DNA of 52,983 nt from Deltaproteobacteria bacterium. GTDB lineage: Bacteria > Desulfobacterota > Desulfovibrionia > Desulfovibrionales > Desulfovibrionaceae. Below, one piece after another: positions 1 through 6,920 of this stretch (the stretch's first letter is position 1; the number at the start of each line of letters is the position of its first letter). The stretch covers positions 1-52,983 of the forward strand of contig JAISBT010000086.1 of the NCBI GenBank assembly GCA_031266055.1, given 5' to 3'. The position numbers and the translations under genes are program-made. The notes under the pieces were generated by a model. That model had not been told where the DNA came from. It searched no databases and saw only the letters and a list, made by a program, of their open reading frames with translations.

Positions 1-1201
1 GCGCCCGTATGGGGCGCGACTTTGCCACGCCCAAAAGAGCGGCCGAAATTATAGTTTCAATCCACGCGCCCGTATGGGGCGCGACTTTGCCACGCCCAAA
101 AGAGCGGCCGAAATTATAGTTTCAATCCACGCGCCCGTATGGGGCGCGACGAAAACAGGTTTGGGCTGGTATCGCCTTATTTGGTGTTTCAATCCACGCG
201 CCCGTATGGGGCGCGACAACGTGCTACCAAAAGACAGCCCGTAGCGAACATGTTTCAATCCTCGCGCCCGTATGGGGCGCGACCACGTGCGTAGCTCTGG
301 GCGGATGCCTTTATACGTTTCAATCCACGCGCCCGTATGGGGCGCGACATAATTCCTCTGGCGCTCTTTGAGGAATAATCGGTTTCAATCCACGCGCCCG
401 TATGGGGCGCGACGCTGGCTACGGGAGAGGCAATCAGGCTTACAATCGTTTCAATCCACGCGCCCGTATGGGGCGCGACGTCGATTTTTTCCAGCTTCAC
501 GCCAACAGTAGGTTTCAATCCACGCGCCCGTATGGGGCGCGACATGAGTGTCGCATAGACCTGTGGCGCTTAGATCGTTTCAATCCACGCGCCCGTATGG
601 GGCGCGACCATCCCCATCCGGCGCTTTTTCAACTGGTATAAGTTTCAATCCACGCGCCCGTATGGGGCGCGACGTACTGTCCTCTGGCGCGTGAAGCGGC
701 AACGGGCAAGTTTCAATCCACGCGCCCGTATGGGGCGCGACCTTATAATGAGGGCAGCCGTTCCGGCATGCCGTGTTTCAATCCACGCGCCCGTATGGGG
801 CGCGACCTCAAGCGCACGGCGTGAGTCCGGGAATAGGCCAGGTTTCAATCCACGCGCCCGTATGGGGCGCGACGCGCCATTGAAGTGCTGATTAGCGCCA
901 TGTGCGCGTTTCAATCCACGCGCCCGTATGGGGCGCGACACCCTGACGGCGCTGCACCACTCTATATCCCGCGTTTCAATCCACGCGCCCGTATGGGGCG
1001 CGACGTCTCCGCGCCGGTTCCGTCCGTCAATGTGAGAGTTTCAATCCACGCGCCCGTATGGGGCGCGACGGCAAAGTTTGTCGCCTGTTCCCGCCCTTTG
1101 TCCGTTTCAATCCACGCGCCCGTATGGGGCGCGACTTAGCGCCGCCGCCATGCGTATTGATAATACTTTGTTTCAATCCACGCGCCCGTATGGGGCGCGA
1201 C
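1..1201 (-). CRISPR. Type I-C CRISPR array, 19 repeats and 18 spacers, cut by the window edge
   Basis: A 32-base repeat occurs 19 times; the first copy is only its last 20 bases (1-20) and the last is 1170-1201. Spacers are 32-36 bases. The repeat contains a 7-bp palindrome (CGCGCCC/GGGCGCG, loop GTATG). Read on minus it ends in GGATTGAAAC, the usual 3' end of type I-C repeats, so crRNA is expected to be transcribed leftward, in the same direction as the cas genes. The leader-proximal, newest end is therefore near 1201. Spacers 21-53 and 86-118 are identical. The repeat at 252-283 has one substitution at its 11th base (A to T). The array continues beyond the left edge. Confidence 0.97.
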
Positions 1202-1392
1202 TGTTCGCGCTACTTTCTTGGGGTAAGTAGGGCAGCGCAGAACTGTTTCGAGCATATCCATTTTTTATCGGCACGGTAAATATCCGTGGGGCAATTTTCC
1301 AGTATTTTTTGCAATGCCGGCTGGATAGAAGATCGAGCATCGCTCGGGTTTTTCTGTGCGCTGGGGATACTCGCGGCTTTTGCCGGGCAGGA
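1202..1392 (-). promoter_or_regulatory. CRISPR leader region between cas2 and the array
   Basis: This is the 191-base gap between the cas2 stop and the first leader-side repeat, where type I-C leaders lie. It holds no convincing ORF. It contains runs of T and A (for example around 1261-1266 and 1308-1313) that are richer in A/T than the neighbouring genes. No exact promoter was assigned. The role as leader follows from position and the inferred minus-strand transcription of the array. Confidence 0.6.
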
Positions 1393-1683
1393 TCACAGAA
1401 CAAGCGGGCCTTCGGGGTCAAGAGCGGGTTTCGCTCCCACATGTTCAACCCGGTTTTTCCAGTTGGCTCCGATAAAGTAAAACCGAAGGCTGTCCTTGTC
1501 CTTATCCATGCTTTCGATAAGGCGGGCGCGCAGGCCGACCCACTGCGCCGGATCCACCAGGCACTCAAATACGGAAAATTGAACCCGCTGTCCCAGATTT
1601 TCGCAGTGGCGGGCGATATGGCGCAAGCGCCTGCGGCCTGCCGCATCCTGCGTATTCACATCGTAGCTTATCAGCACCATCAT
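1393..1683 (-). CDS. cas2: Cas2, adaptation endoribonuclease-fold protein
   Basis: This is a 96-residue protein starting MMVLISYDVNTQD, the Cas2 ferredoxin-fold signature: a first beta strand followed by the conserved Asp at residue 8. The later QFSVFECLVD segment is also typical. Cas2 forms the Cas1-Cas2 integrase that inserts new spacers at the leader end of the array. Length matches the family. It is the last gene of the cas operon, 3 bases after cas1 and directly before the leader and array. The start could be either of the two leading methionines. Confidence 0.95.
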   Translation of the reverse strand: MMVLISYDVNTQDAAGRRRLRHIARHCENLGQRVQFSVFECLVDPAQWVGLRARLIESMDKDKDSLRFYFIGANWKNRVEHVGAKPALDPEGPLVL

Positions 1684-1686
1684 GCG

Positions 1687-2706
1687 TCACCTCACTACAA
1701 AGGGCGGGTAGGCTTCCATATCTCCACGGATATGCCGGGCCAGCAGGCGAGCCTGTATATGCCACAGCATGCCGACCTTCATGCGTTCCTTCAGGAAAGG
1801 GTGTTCTATCTCCTCCGCCTTTCTTCCTTGCCATGCCAGAATAAGTTCCTTTCTCGCATCGTCATCCATAAGTACCGCCCCGGATTCCTGCCGCTTGAAG
1901 TCTTTCGCCCTGACCTGCCCTTTGTTGACAAGAGTGCAGGCCAGCCTGTCCGCCAGATACGGCCTGAATTCCTCCATCAGATCCAGAGCGAGACTCGGCC
2001 TGCCGGGCCTGTCGCGGTGCAGAAAACCAACGGACGGATCCAGTCCCACTGTTTCCAGAGCACTGCGCACATCGTGGGCAAGCAGGGTATACAGAAAGGA
2101 AAGCAGGCAATTCATGGCGTCCAGGGGCGGGCGCCTGTTGCGGCCGGTAAAAGCGAAGGCCTCGTCGTCATTGGAAATCAAGCCATTGAACACGCTGAAA
2201 TACAAGTGCGCGGCCTCGCCTTCAATGCCGCGCACGTTTTCAAGGGCAAGCTCGGTTCGTAACCGTTCCAGGCAATGGGAAAGACGGAGACAGACTTCTT
2301 CCATTTCCGGGTTGGGCCTGTCCCGTATCGCTCTGCGCAGGATTGTGCGGCAGTTGTATATTTTGCCGATGGTGAACGCCCTGGCCAGGGCGGCGGCAAC
2401 ATCAGGATTGTCGGTCTTTCTGTACTGTTCCCGCCGGAGCAGCACGTTGCCCGAGACCGAACCGTGCATGGAGGCCAGAAAGCGCTCCTGCTCCGTCAGC
2501 CAGGAGACGGAAACGCCGTTTTCCGCGCAATGGCCGAGCAGAAAGGGGCTGCAGGAGACTTGGCCGAAGAGCACCAGTCCGCCCAGAGTGTGAATGGGAA
2601 TTTTTTTCTTTTCCGCATTCTTGAGATGAACACAAACGCATTCTCCATCCTTGGAAAGATAACTTTCCTGCGAGGTTACGTACAAGGTGTTCAGGTGTTG
2701 TTTCAT
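1687..2706 (-). CDS. cas1: Cas1, CRISPR integrase
   Basis: This is a 339-residue type I-C Cas1. The metal-binding residues of the C-terminal alpha-helical domain are visible: Glu162 in RGIEGEAAHLYF, His230 in VGFLHRDRPGRPSL, and the acidic LDLMEEFRP segment at about 241-249. It catalyses spacer integration with Cas2, with Cas4 helping to select and trim prespacers in type I-C. It overlaps the end of cas4 by four bases and precedes cas2 by three, so the three are probably translationally coupled. Nothing suggests damage. Confidence 0.96.
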   Translation of the reverse strand: MKQHLNTLYVTSQESYLSKDGECVCVHLKNAEKKKIPIHTLGGLVLFGQVSCSPFLLGHCAENGVSVSWLTEQERFLASMHGSVSGNVLLRREQYRKTDNPDVAAALARAFTIGKIYNCRTILRRAIRDRPNPEMEEVCLRLSHCLERLRTELALENVRGIEGEAAHLYFSVFNGLISNDDEAFAFTGRNRRPPLDAMNCLLSFLYTLLAHDVRSALETVGLDPSVGFLHRDRPGRPSLALDLMEEFRPYLADRLACTLVNKGQVRAKDFKRQESGAVLMDDDARKELILAWQGRKAEEIEHPFLKERMKVGMLWHIQARLLARHIRGDMEAYPPFVVR

Positions 2707-3350
2707 GGCTGTTCAAGGAGCCCTTCAAGGTATCGCGAGGCACGTCCTCCAGCCGGGAGCAACTGCGGAAGGCAGTGATCCAGCAAAGAGCATCCCCGGC
2801 AGCGTTCATCATCGGCCGGAGGCGGAAGACCGATCCGGCGCAGCAGGTCATGCGTTTCCCGCGCCAGAGCGGTGGTTTTTTCCCGGAGTTCTTCCGTGAA
2901 CAACACCTCTTCGCGGCGGCGGGTTTTGCCGTAAAACAGCGCCCCGCACGGTACGCTGACGGACAACATTTCCTCCAGGCAAAGCGCCTGCATGCACAGT
3001 TGGATGCGGTCGCTGTCCTGCTTTTTCGGCCGGCCCCGTTTGTATTCCACCGGAAAAGGCCGCCAGCTCCCGTCCTGGCGGTGAAATTCCACCACATCCG
3101 CTTTGCCGCTGATTCCATGGCGCGTGGAGCGCAGGCTCAGGCCTGTTACGGTTTTCACATCGCCGCGAATCTCGACCGCGCCGCTGTCCGCTTTGGCGTG
3201 CAGCAGGCGCCCTTCAGCCGTGTACACGTTTTCGCTCCAGGCCATATCCAGGTGGATGAGAGCGCATTGCCTCGGGCAATGGGCATAGTGCTGCAAAGCG
3301 GAAAGCTGGATGAAGTCGTCTTCGCTGTATTCCGGCATGCTCGGCGGCAT
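2703..3350 (-). CDS. cas4: Cas4, iron-sulfur 5'-3' exonuclease for prespacer processing
   Basis: This 215-residue protein has the four Cas4 cluster cysteines: Cys25 (HCPRQC), Cys184, Cys187 and Cys193 (CRGCSLLDHC). The RecB-like nuclease residues are His51, Asp85 (GKADVVEF), Glu102 and Lys104 (VEYKRG). In type I-C systems Cas4 works with Cas1-Cas2 to choose PAM-containing prespacers and trim them. It lies 2 bases after cas7c and overlaps cas1 by four bases. A second methionine at residue 5 is a possible alternative start. Confidence 0.95.
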   Translation of the reverse strand: MPPSMPEYSEDDFIQLSALQHYAHCPRQCALIHLDMAWSENVYTAEGRLLHAKADSGAVEIRGDVKTVTGLSLRSTRHGISGKADVVEFHRQDGSWRPFPVEYKRGRPKKQDSDRIQLCMQALCLEEMLSVSVPCGALFYGKTRRREEVLFTEELREKTTALARETHDLLRRIGLPPPADDERCRGCSLLDHCLPQLLPAGGRASRYLEGLLEQP

Positions 3351-3352
3351 GG

Positions 3353-4204
3353 CTAAAAGCCGGGGATAATTTCCGCCTGAAGCCCTGGAGTGGCTGACGG
3401 GTCAATTTCATAGGAGCCGTCAGTCCCAACCTTCAAGCTCCGGTGGACTTTGGCCGAAGAATATTGTCCGGCTTTACAGCTATGCTTCCACCAAAAAACA
3501 GTGAGCACAGCCATGCTCCCGTCGGGGCGGGCCGAGGAGGCGTCATTTTCAAAAATCCGGGGCAGTATGCCCTTGATCACTTCCGCATCCTCGTCGCTGA
3601 AGCCGGTACGTTCGGCCAGTTGCGGGTTCATGCTGCCGTAAAAGACATAAATACCCTTGTCCACGCGGTGCTTTATTCCCATGGTATCGGAGCCGCGTTT
3701 TGTGCCATCCCCTTCGCCGCTTACGCTTTTGGTGATCTGGATGCTGGCGATGCTGACCGGCTCCATGCTGAAAGCCGACTGTACGGTGACTGGTCCGCGT
3801 ATGGGAATTGATATTCCGGAGGCATCACCATCTTTGCCAAAGGCGAAAAGTTGTCCGAAAGCCCGTACGTCAAACCATTTGGCGCAGGCTTTTTTCACAG
3901 TCTCTTCTCGGGCGGTTTTCTTGCTGTTGAAGGCGTCTTTGCCCAAGCCGTACTCTTCCGATTCGGCTCGAGCCTTCAAGGAAACCATGTCATCGATTTT
4001 CCGGTCATCGGACTGAACAAATACGGCCTGCCCGGCGTCCTGCAGGCGGTCGCGAATTTTGCGCTTGAGGCAGACATCGGATATTTCCCCATATCCGTCA
4101 TAGTCCGTGCGCGGCCTGTTCCCGTTAAGAGGATCGCCATTGGGGTTGGCGCGATTGACCAGTAGAATGGCGGCAAAGTCAATTTTCTTTTGCAGGCTGC
4201 TCAT
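3353..4204 (-). CDS. cas7c: Cas7c (Csd2), Cascade backbone subunit
   Basis: The 283-residue product starting MSSLQKKIDFAAILLVNRANPNGDP is a Csd2-type Cas7; the VNRANPNGDP segment near residue 16 is typical. Copies of Cas7 form the crRNA-binding backbone of the type I-C Cascade complex. I chose the start at 4204 because an AAGGAGAAC ribosome-binding site precedes it. The longer upstream extension of the frame (to 4402) only mirrors cas8c coding sequence. The start lies 26 bases inside the end of cas8c, a coupled overlap. The length fits the family. Confidence 0.95.
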   Translation of the reverse strand: MSSLQKKIDFAAILLVNRANPNGDPLNGNRPRTDYDGYGEISDVCLKRKIRDRLQDAGQAVFVQSDDRKIDDMVSLKARAESEEYGLGKDAFNSKKTAREETVKKACAKWFDVRAFGQLFAFGKDGDASGISIPIRGPVTVQSAFSMEPVSIASIQITKSVSGEGDGTKRGSDTMGIKHRVDKGIYVFYGSMNPQLAERTGFSDEDAEVIKGILPRIFENDASSARPDGSMAVLTVFWWKHSCKAGQYSSAKVHRSLKVGTDGSYEIDPSATPGLQAEIIPGF

Positions 4205-4616
4205 GGGCGTTCTCCTTAGGGGCTTCCGAGGGGGTTTCGGGGGATGAGTGTTTTGTGTACAGGGCCGACATCTGGCAATGGTAGCCGAGGAGAAATTCTC
4301 CGGAGAGCCTGGTGTCGGAAGCGAAGTCTTCCGGCGCGAACAGATCGCAGATGTTCCTAAGAAGCTTTTTGCAGTAAAAGCAGGTTTTGCGTGTTCTGTC
4401 ATTGGTCTGCAGACGTTGCATGTAGGGATTGATTTGCTTTTCCAGGGTGAGCCAGGTTGAGCGGGGATGGTCGGAAAAACGCTGCATCAGGCGTTCCGCG
4501 TTGGTCGGGCGTTTTTCCTCCGCCGTATCCAGGGCGTTGCGCTCGACATACTCGGCAACCGCCAGCAGGCGGCCGAACAGGTAGTCGCGGGAGTTGATCG
4601 TCTCGTCAAGAGCCAT
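4179..4616 (-). CDS. cas11c: Cas11c small subunit from an internal start in cas8c
   Basis: Type I-C systems are known to make their small subunit Cas11c from an internal start near the 3' end of cas8c. Here an in-frame ATG (MALDETINSRDYLFGRLL) is preceded by AAAAAAGGAGAAAC, a strong Shine-Dalgarno about ten bases upstream inside cas8c. The product would be 145 residues, close to the expected size for Cas11c, and ends with cas8c. The ribosome-binding site and start are seen directly. Separate translation is inferred from the family. Confidence 0.7.
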   Translation of the reverse strand: MALDETINSRDYLFGRLLAVAEYVERNALDTAEEKRPTNAERLMQRFSDHPRSTWLTLEKQINPYMQRLQTNDRTRKTCFYCKKLLRNICDLFAPEDFASDTRLSGEFLLGYHCQMSALYTKHSSPETPSEAPKENAHEQPAKEN

Positions 4617-6206
4617 GGAATAGTTTCTCCTTTTTTCGGGCTTGAGGTGTCTGGCGCAATATCCTCTGTACAGGCCGCAGGCTATGCCGAGAATAGTCCG
4701 CCACTCCCGGCGTTCCAGACCCGCCCGGTTGCAGACGCGGCGAACGGCGCTCTCCACCAGATCCCGGGGCAGGAGAGAGGCATCGGCAATACAGGGAAGA
4801 ATCCGCTCGACAGTGGCGTGTTTCAGTTTTTCATCGGCTCGTCCGCCGTATGCGGCAAAGCATATCTCCTCCGGCCCGGGGGCGCAGACCTTCCGGATCC
4901 CGATAAAACCCCGTTTTCCGTCTTTTTCCTGAGGAACTCTCCGGTGCAGCAGCCAGGCAAAGTCTGCCTGCCACTTTTTCAGCCTGCCCAAATAGTCGAA
5001 CCAGGCAAGTTCGCGGAAAAACGTGACTGAAATACGGCCTGGCGTGGCCGAGTCCAAACCCAGTAACACAATCTCGTCCGTGGGTTCAAGCTTGGCCTTA
5101 TAGCCCCTGAACGCCCGATTCAACTGGTCGGCAAAACTCGCGCCCGCATCGCGGGTATGATCCGGCCCCGACTCCATGCGCTCTTCCGGCGCTTCAGGAT
5201 GATCCGGCGCGTCATTATCAGGGAATTCCTCATCAGGGAATTGATCCTCCTGCAACCAGGCATCGCCGAGTGGATCCGGAATGGCTTCGCCGTTCACGGC
5301 CCAAGCCACAATGGCCTGATCGCCGTTACGGTATCCCTGCCGGGCGATAAGCCAGCGCAAGGCGCTGTGGGCCATTTGACTGATTTCGTAGCTGACCGTA
5401 CAAGCCTCGGAGGCTTCTTCGAATTTTCCCCGAAAGGTAAAGCCGGAGGTGTCGTTGGAAGAAATGAGCTTGGCGCCGTCGCCGGAGCGGCGGATATTGC
5501 GCGGATGTTGCCCGGCTACAGGCAGGCGGTTTCCGTTGACCATGCAGATATTCTTTTCTTGCATTCGGGAACTGTCGTAGGCGATCCATGACTGATGCAT
5601 GGTCTTGTCTTTCCAGGTATCCGCTTCCAGTTCTCCGGGAATTTCCACGCGCCAGCAGACCAGGGCATCGCCCTGCTCTTTAACGGTTTTACCGCCGACT
5701 TTTTTGGCAATCAGTACCTTGAAAAGAGGGGACGGATTTTCTTCAGGCGCATCGGTAAGCAATGTTCCGTCGGAACTTGCCTGGAGTATTCCGGAGTCGG
5801 TCAGATCACGCGCCAAAGTTCCCTTGCGCACATAGTCCAAGACCGCGCAGGCTTTGGGGTGAGCATGCTGCGAGGCGCACCAGCCGGACAATTCCGCTTC
5901 ATACAGGGGAAAACGGTTTTCTTTTCCACCCGCATAGTCACGGGCGCAATAGTGGAGTTTGTCGGCCAAAGGGTGGGCGGCCGCACCGCTGGTTCGCCCG
6001 GCGGAATCTTCCGTTGCCGGAATAATTACCTGCTCCTTGTTCAGGAACTCGGCCCGCAGAAATTCTCCCCGGCCGTTGATTGTCACCAGAATATGCGCCT
6101 GCTGGCTGATATGGCCCACCGGGCACAGGGGGGATTTGTCCCCGGCAAATGCCGGGTTGTCCGCGCAATGTTCATAGGTGGCGTACAGTTTTTGAAACCA
6201 GCTCAT
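4179..6206 (-). CDS. cas8c: Cas8c (Csd1), large subunit of type I-C Cascade
   Basis: This 675-residue protein begins MSWFQKLYATYEHCADNP, a typical Csd1 N terminus. It has family segments such as FRELAWFDYLGRLKKWQADFAW cut into shorter conserved blocks near residues 400-430. Cas8c recognises the PAM and helps seat the Cascade complex on target DNA. The C-terminal part is also the likely separate small subunit (see the cas11c entry). Its ATG overlaps the ancestral TGA stop of cas5c as ATGA, and its end overlaps cas7c. The family is divergent in sequence, so the call rests on gene order plus these segments. Confidence 0.93.
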   Translation of the reverse strand: MSWFQKLYATYEHCADNPAFAGDKSPLCPVGHISQQAHILVTINGRGEFLRAEFLNKEQVIIPATEDSAGRTSGAAAHPLADKLHYCARDYAGGKENRFPLYEAELSGWCASQHAHPKACAVLDYVRKGTLARDLTDSGILQASSDGTLLTDAPEENPSPLFKVLIAKKVGGKTVKEQGDALVCWRVEIPGELEADTWKDKTMHQSWIAYDSSRMQEKNICMVNGNRLPVAGQHPRNIRRSGDGAKLISSNDTSGFTFRGKFEEASEACTVSYEISQMAHSALRWLIARQGYRNGDQAIVAWAVNGEAIPDPLGDAWLQEDQFPDEEFPDNDAPDHPEAPEERMESGPDHTRDAGASFADQLNRAFRGYKAKLEPTDEIVLLGLDSATPGRISVTFFRELAWFDYLGRLKKWQADFAWLLHRRVPQEKDGKRGFIGIRKVCAPGPEEICFAAYGGRADEKLKHATVERILPCIADASLLPRDLVESAVRRVCNRAGLERREWRTILGIACGLYRGYCARHLKPEKRRNYSMALDETINSRDYLFGRLLAVAEYVERNALDTAEEKRPTNAERLMQRFSDHPRSTWLTLEKQINPYMQRLQTNDRTRKTCFYCKKLLRNICDLFAPEDFASDTRLSGEFLLGYHCQMSALYTKHSSPETPSEAPKENAHEQPAKEN

Positions 6207-6906
6207 AGCACGGCCTCCTCCTGCACACTGCGATAATTGTCGCCCGGAGTGAAGCGTTTCGCCTGCATGGGCCGTATGGACTTGCGGATTGCGCAGTCCT
6301 CCGGCCTGGGAAACTCCACGATCCCCTGCGCATCACCGGACGCCAGAAGCGGGCGCGCAATTCGTTTTCTCCGGTTTCATCCGGGTAGTCAAAGCCGTGA
6401 AACATGAGTCCGAAGGCCAGTTCGGGCGGAGGATCGTATTCGAAGGCATGCTCGCCGAAACGGCTGGGCTGCACATAGCCCTGGCAGTCGCGCGTGCCGA
6501 GGAAGATGTCCTGGCGGCCGCCGCGCTCCAGCATACGCCGGGCTATTTCGTAGTGTTTGCCGTCCACGCGGTCATTGGCCAGTTCCGGCCGGTATTCGTT
6601 CCATTCAAAATGGGCCCTGACCTCATAGGCCACGTTGGACAGGTAACTGTACAGGGAGAGGTCGCTGCCGCCGGCGCCGTAGCGCAGCGGTTTCACCCCT
6701 TTGGTCTGGGTACGTATCGGCTTCAGAACGCGTACAGCGTCAATAAGCCAAATGAATGCAGGCTTCCAATAGATGGATTTTGCTATTCCTTTCAGAGCTT
6801 CATAAGTGGGAATGTGATAAGAGCATTTTTCTCCCCCGACCCGGGTTACCGGATCGGAGAACAGGGCGTACCGGCCGTAGACAAAAAAAGAAATGTCGTT
6901 GTCCAT
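6203..6906 (-). pseudogene. cas5c: Cas5c (Csd5), pre-crRNA endonuclease, with a one-base frameshift near its 3' end
   Basis: Residues 1-195 read as Cas5c, the type I-C protein that cuts pre-crRNA and caps the crRNA 5' end. Tyr46, Lys117 and His118 match the positions of the catalytic triad described for Bacillus halodurans Cas5d. After Gly195 the open frame turns into Arg/Cys-rich sequence and runs to 6172 inside cas8c. In the next frame, from 6322, the sequence continues as IVEFPRPEDCAIRK to a TGA at 6203-6205 that overlaps the cas8c ATG, the expected 4-base junction. A run of four G (minus strand, 6323-6326) at the break fits loss of one G. The repaired protein would be 234 residues. A sequencing error or a slippery site are alternatives. 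Confidence 0.88.
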
Positions 6907-6920
6907 CTTCCCTCCCGTAT

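Noticed and set aside
1-1279. Several open frames through the CRISPR array encoding repeats such as SRPIRARGLK or FNPRARMGRD
   Set aside because: They are translations of the 32-base CRISPR repeat in various frames, not genes.
1332-1352. CGAGC-ATC-GCTCG followed by GGTTTTT on plus in the CRISPR leader as a terminator
   Set aside because: The stem is only five bp and on the strand opposite to expected array and cas transcription; probably chance.
6172-6202. Using the open cas5c frame to 6172 as the natural end of the protein
   Set aside because: The last 49 residues of that frame are Arg/Cys-rich and unlike Cas5c, while the alternative frame restores a typical C terminus and the ATGA overlap with cas8c.
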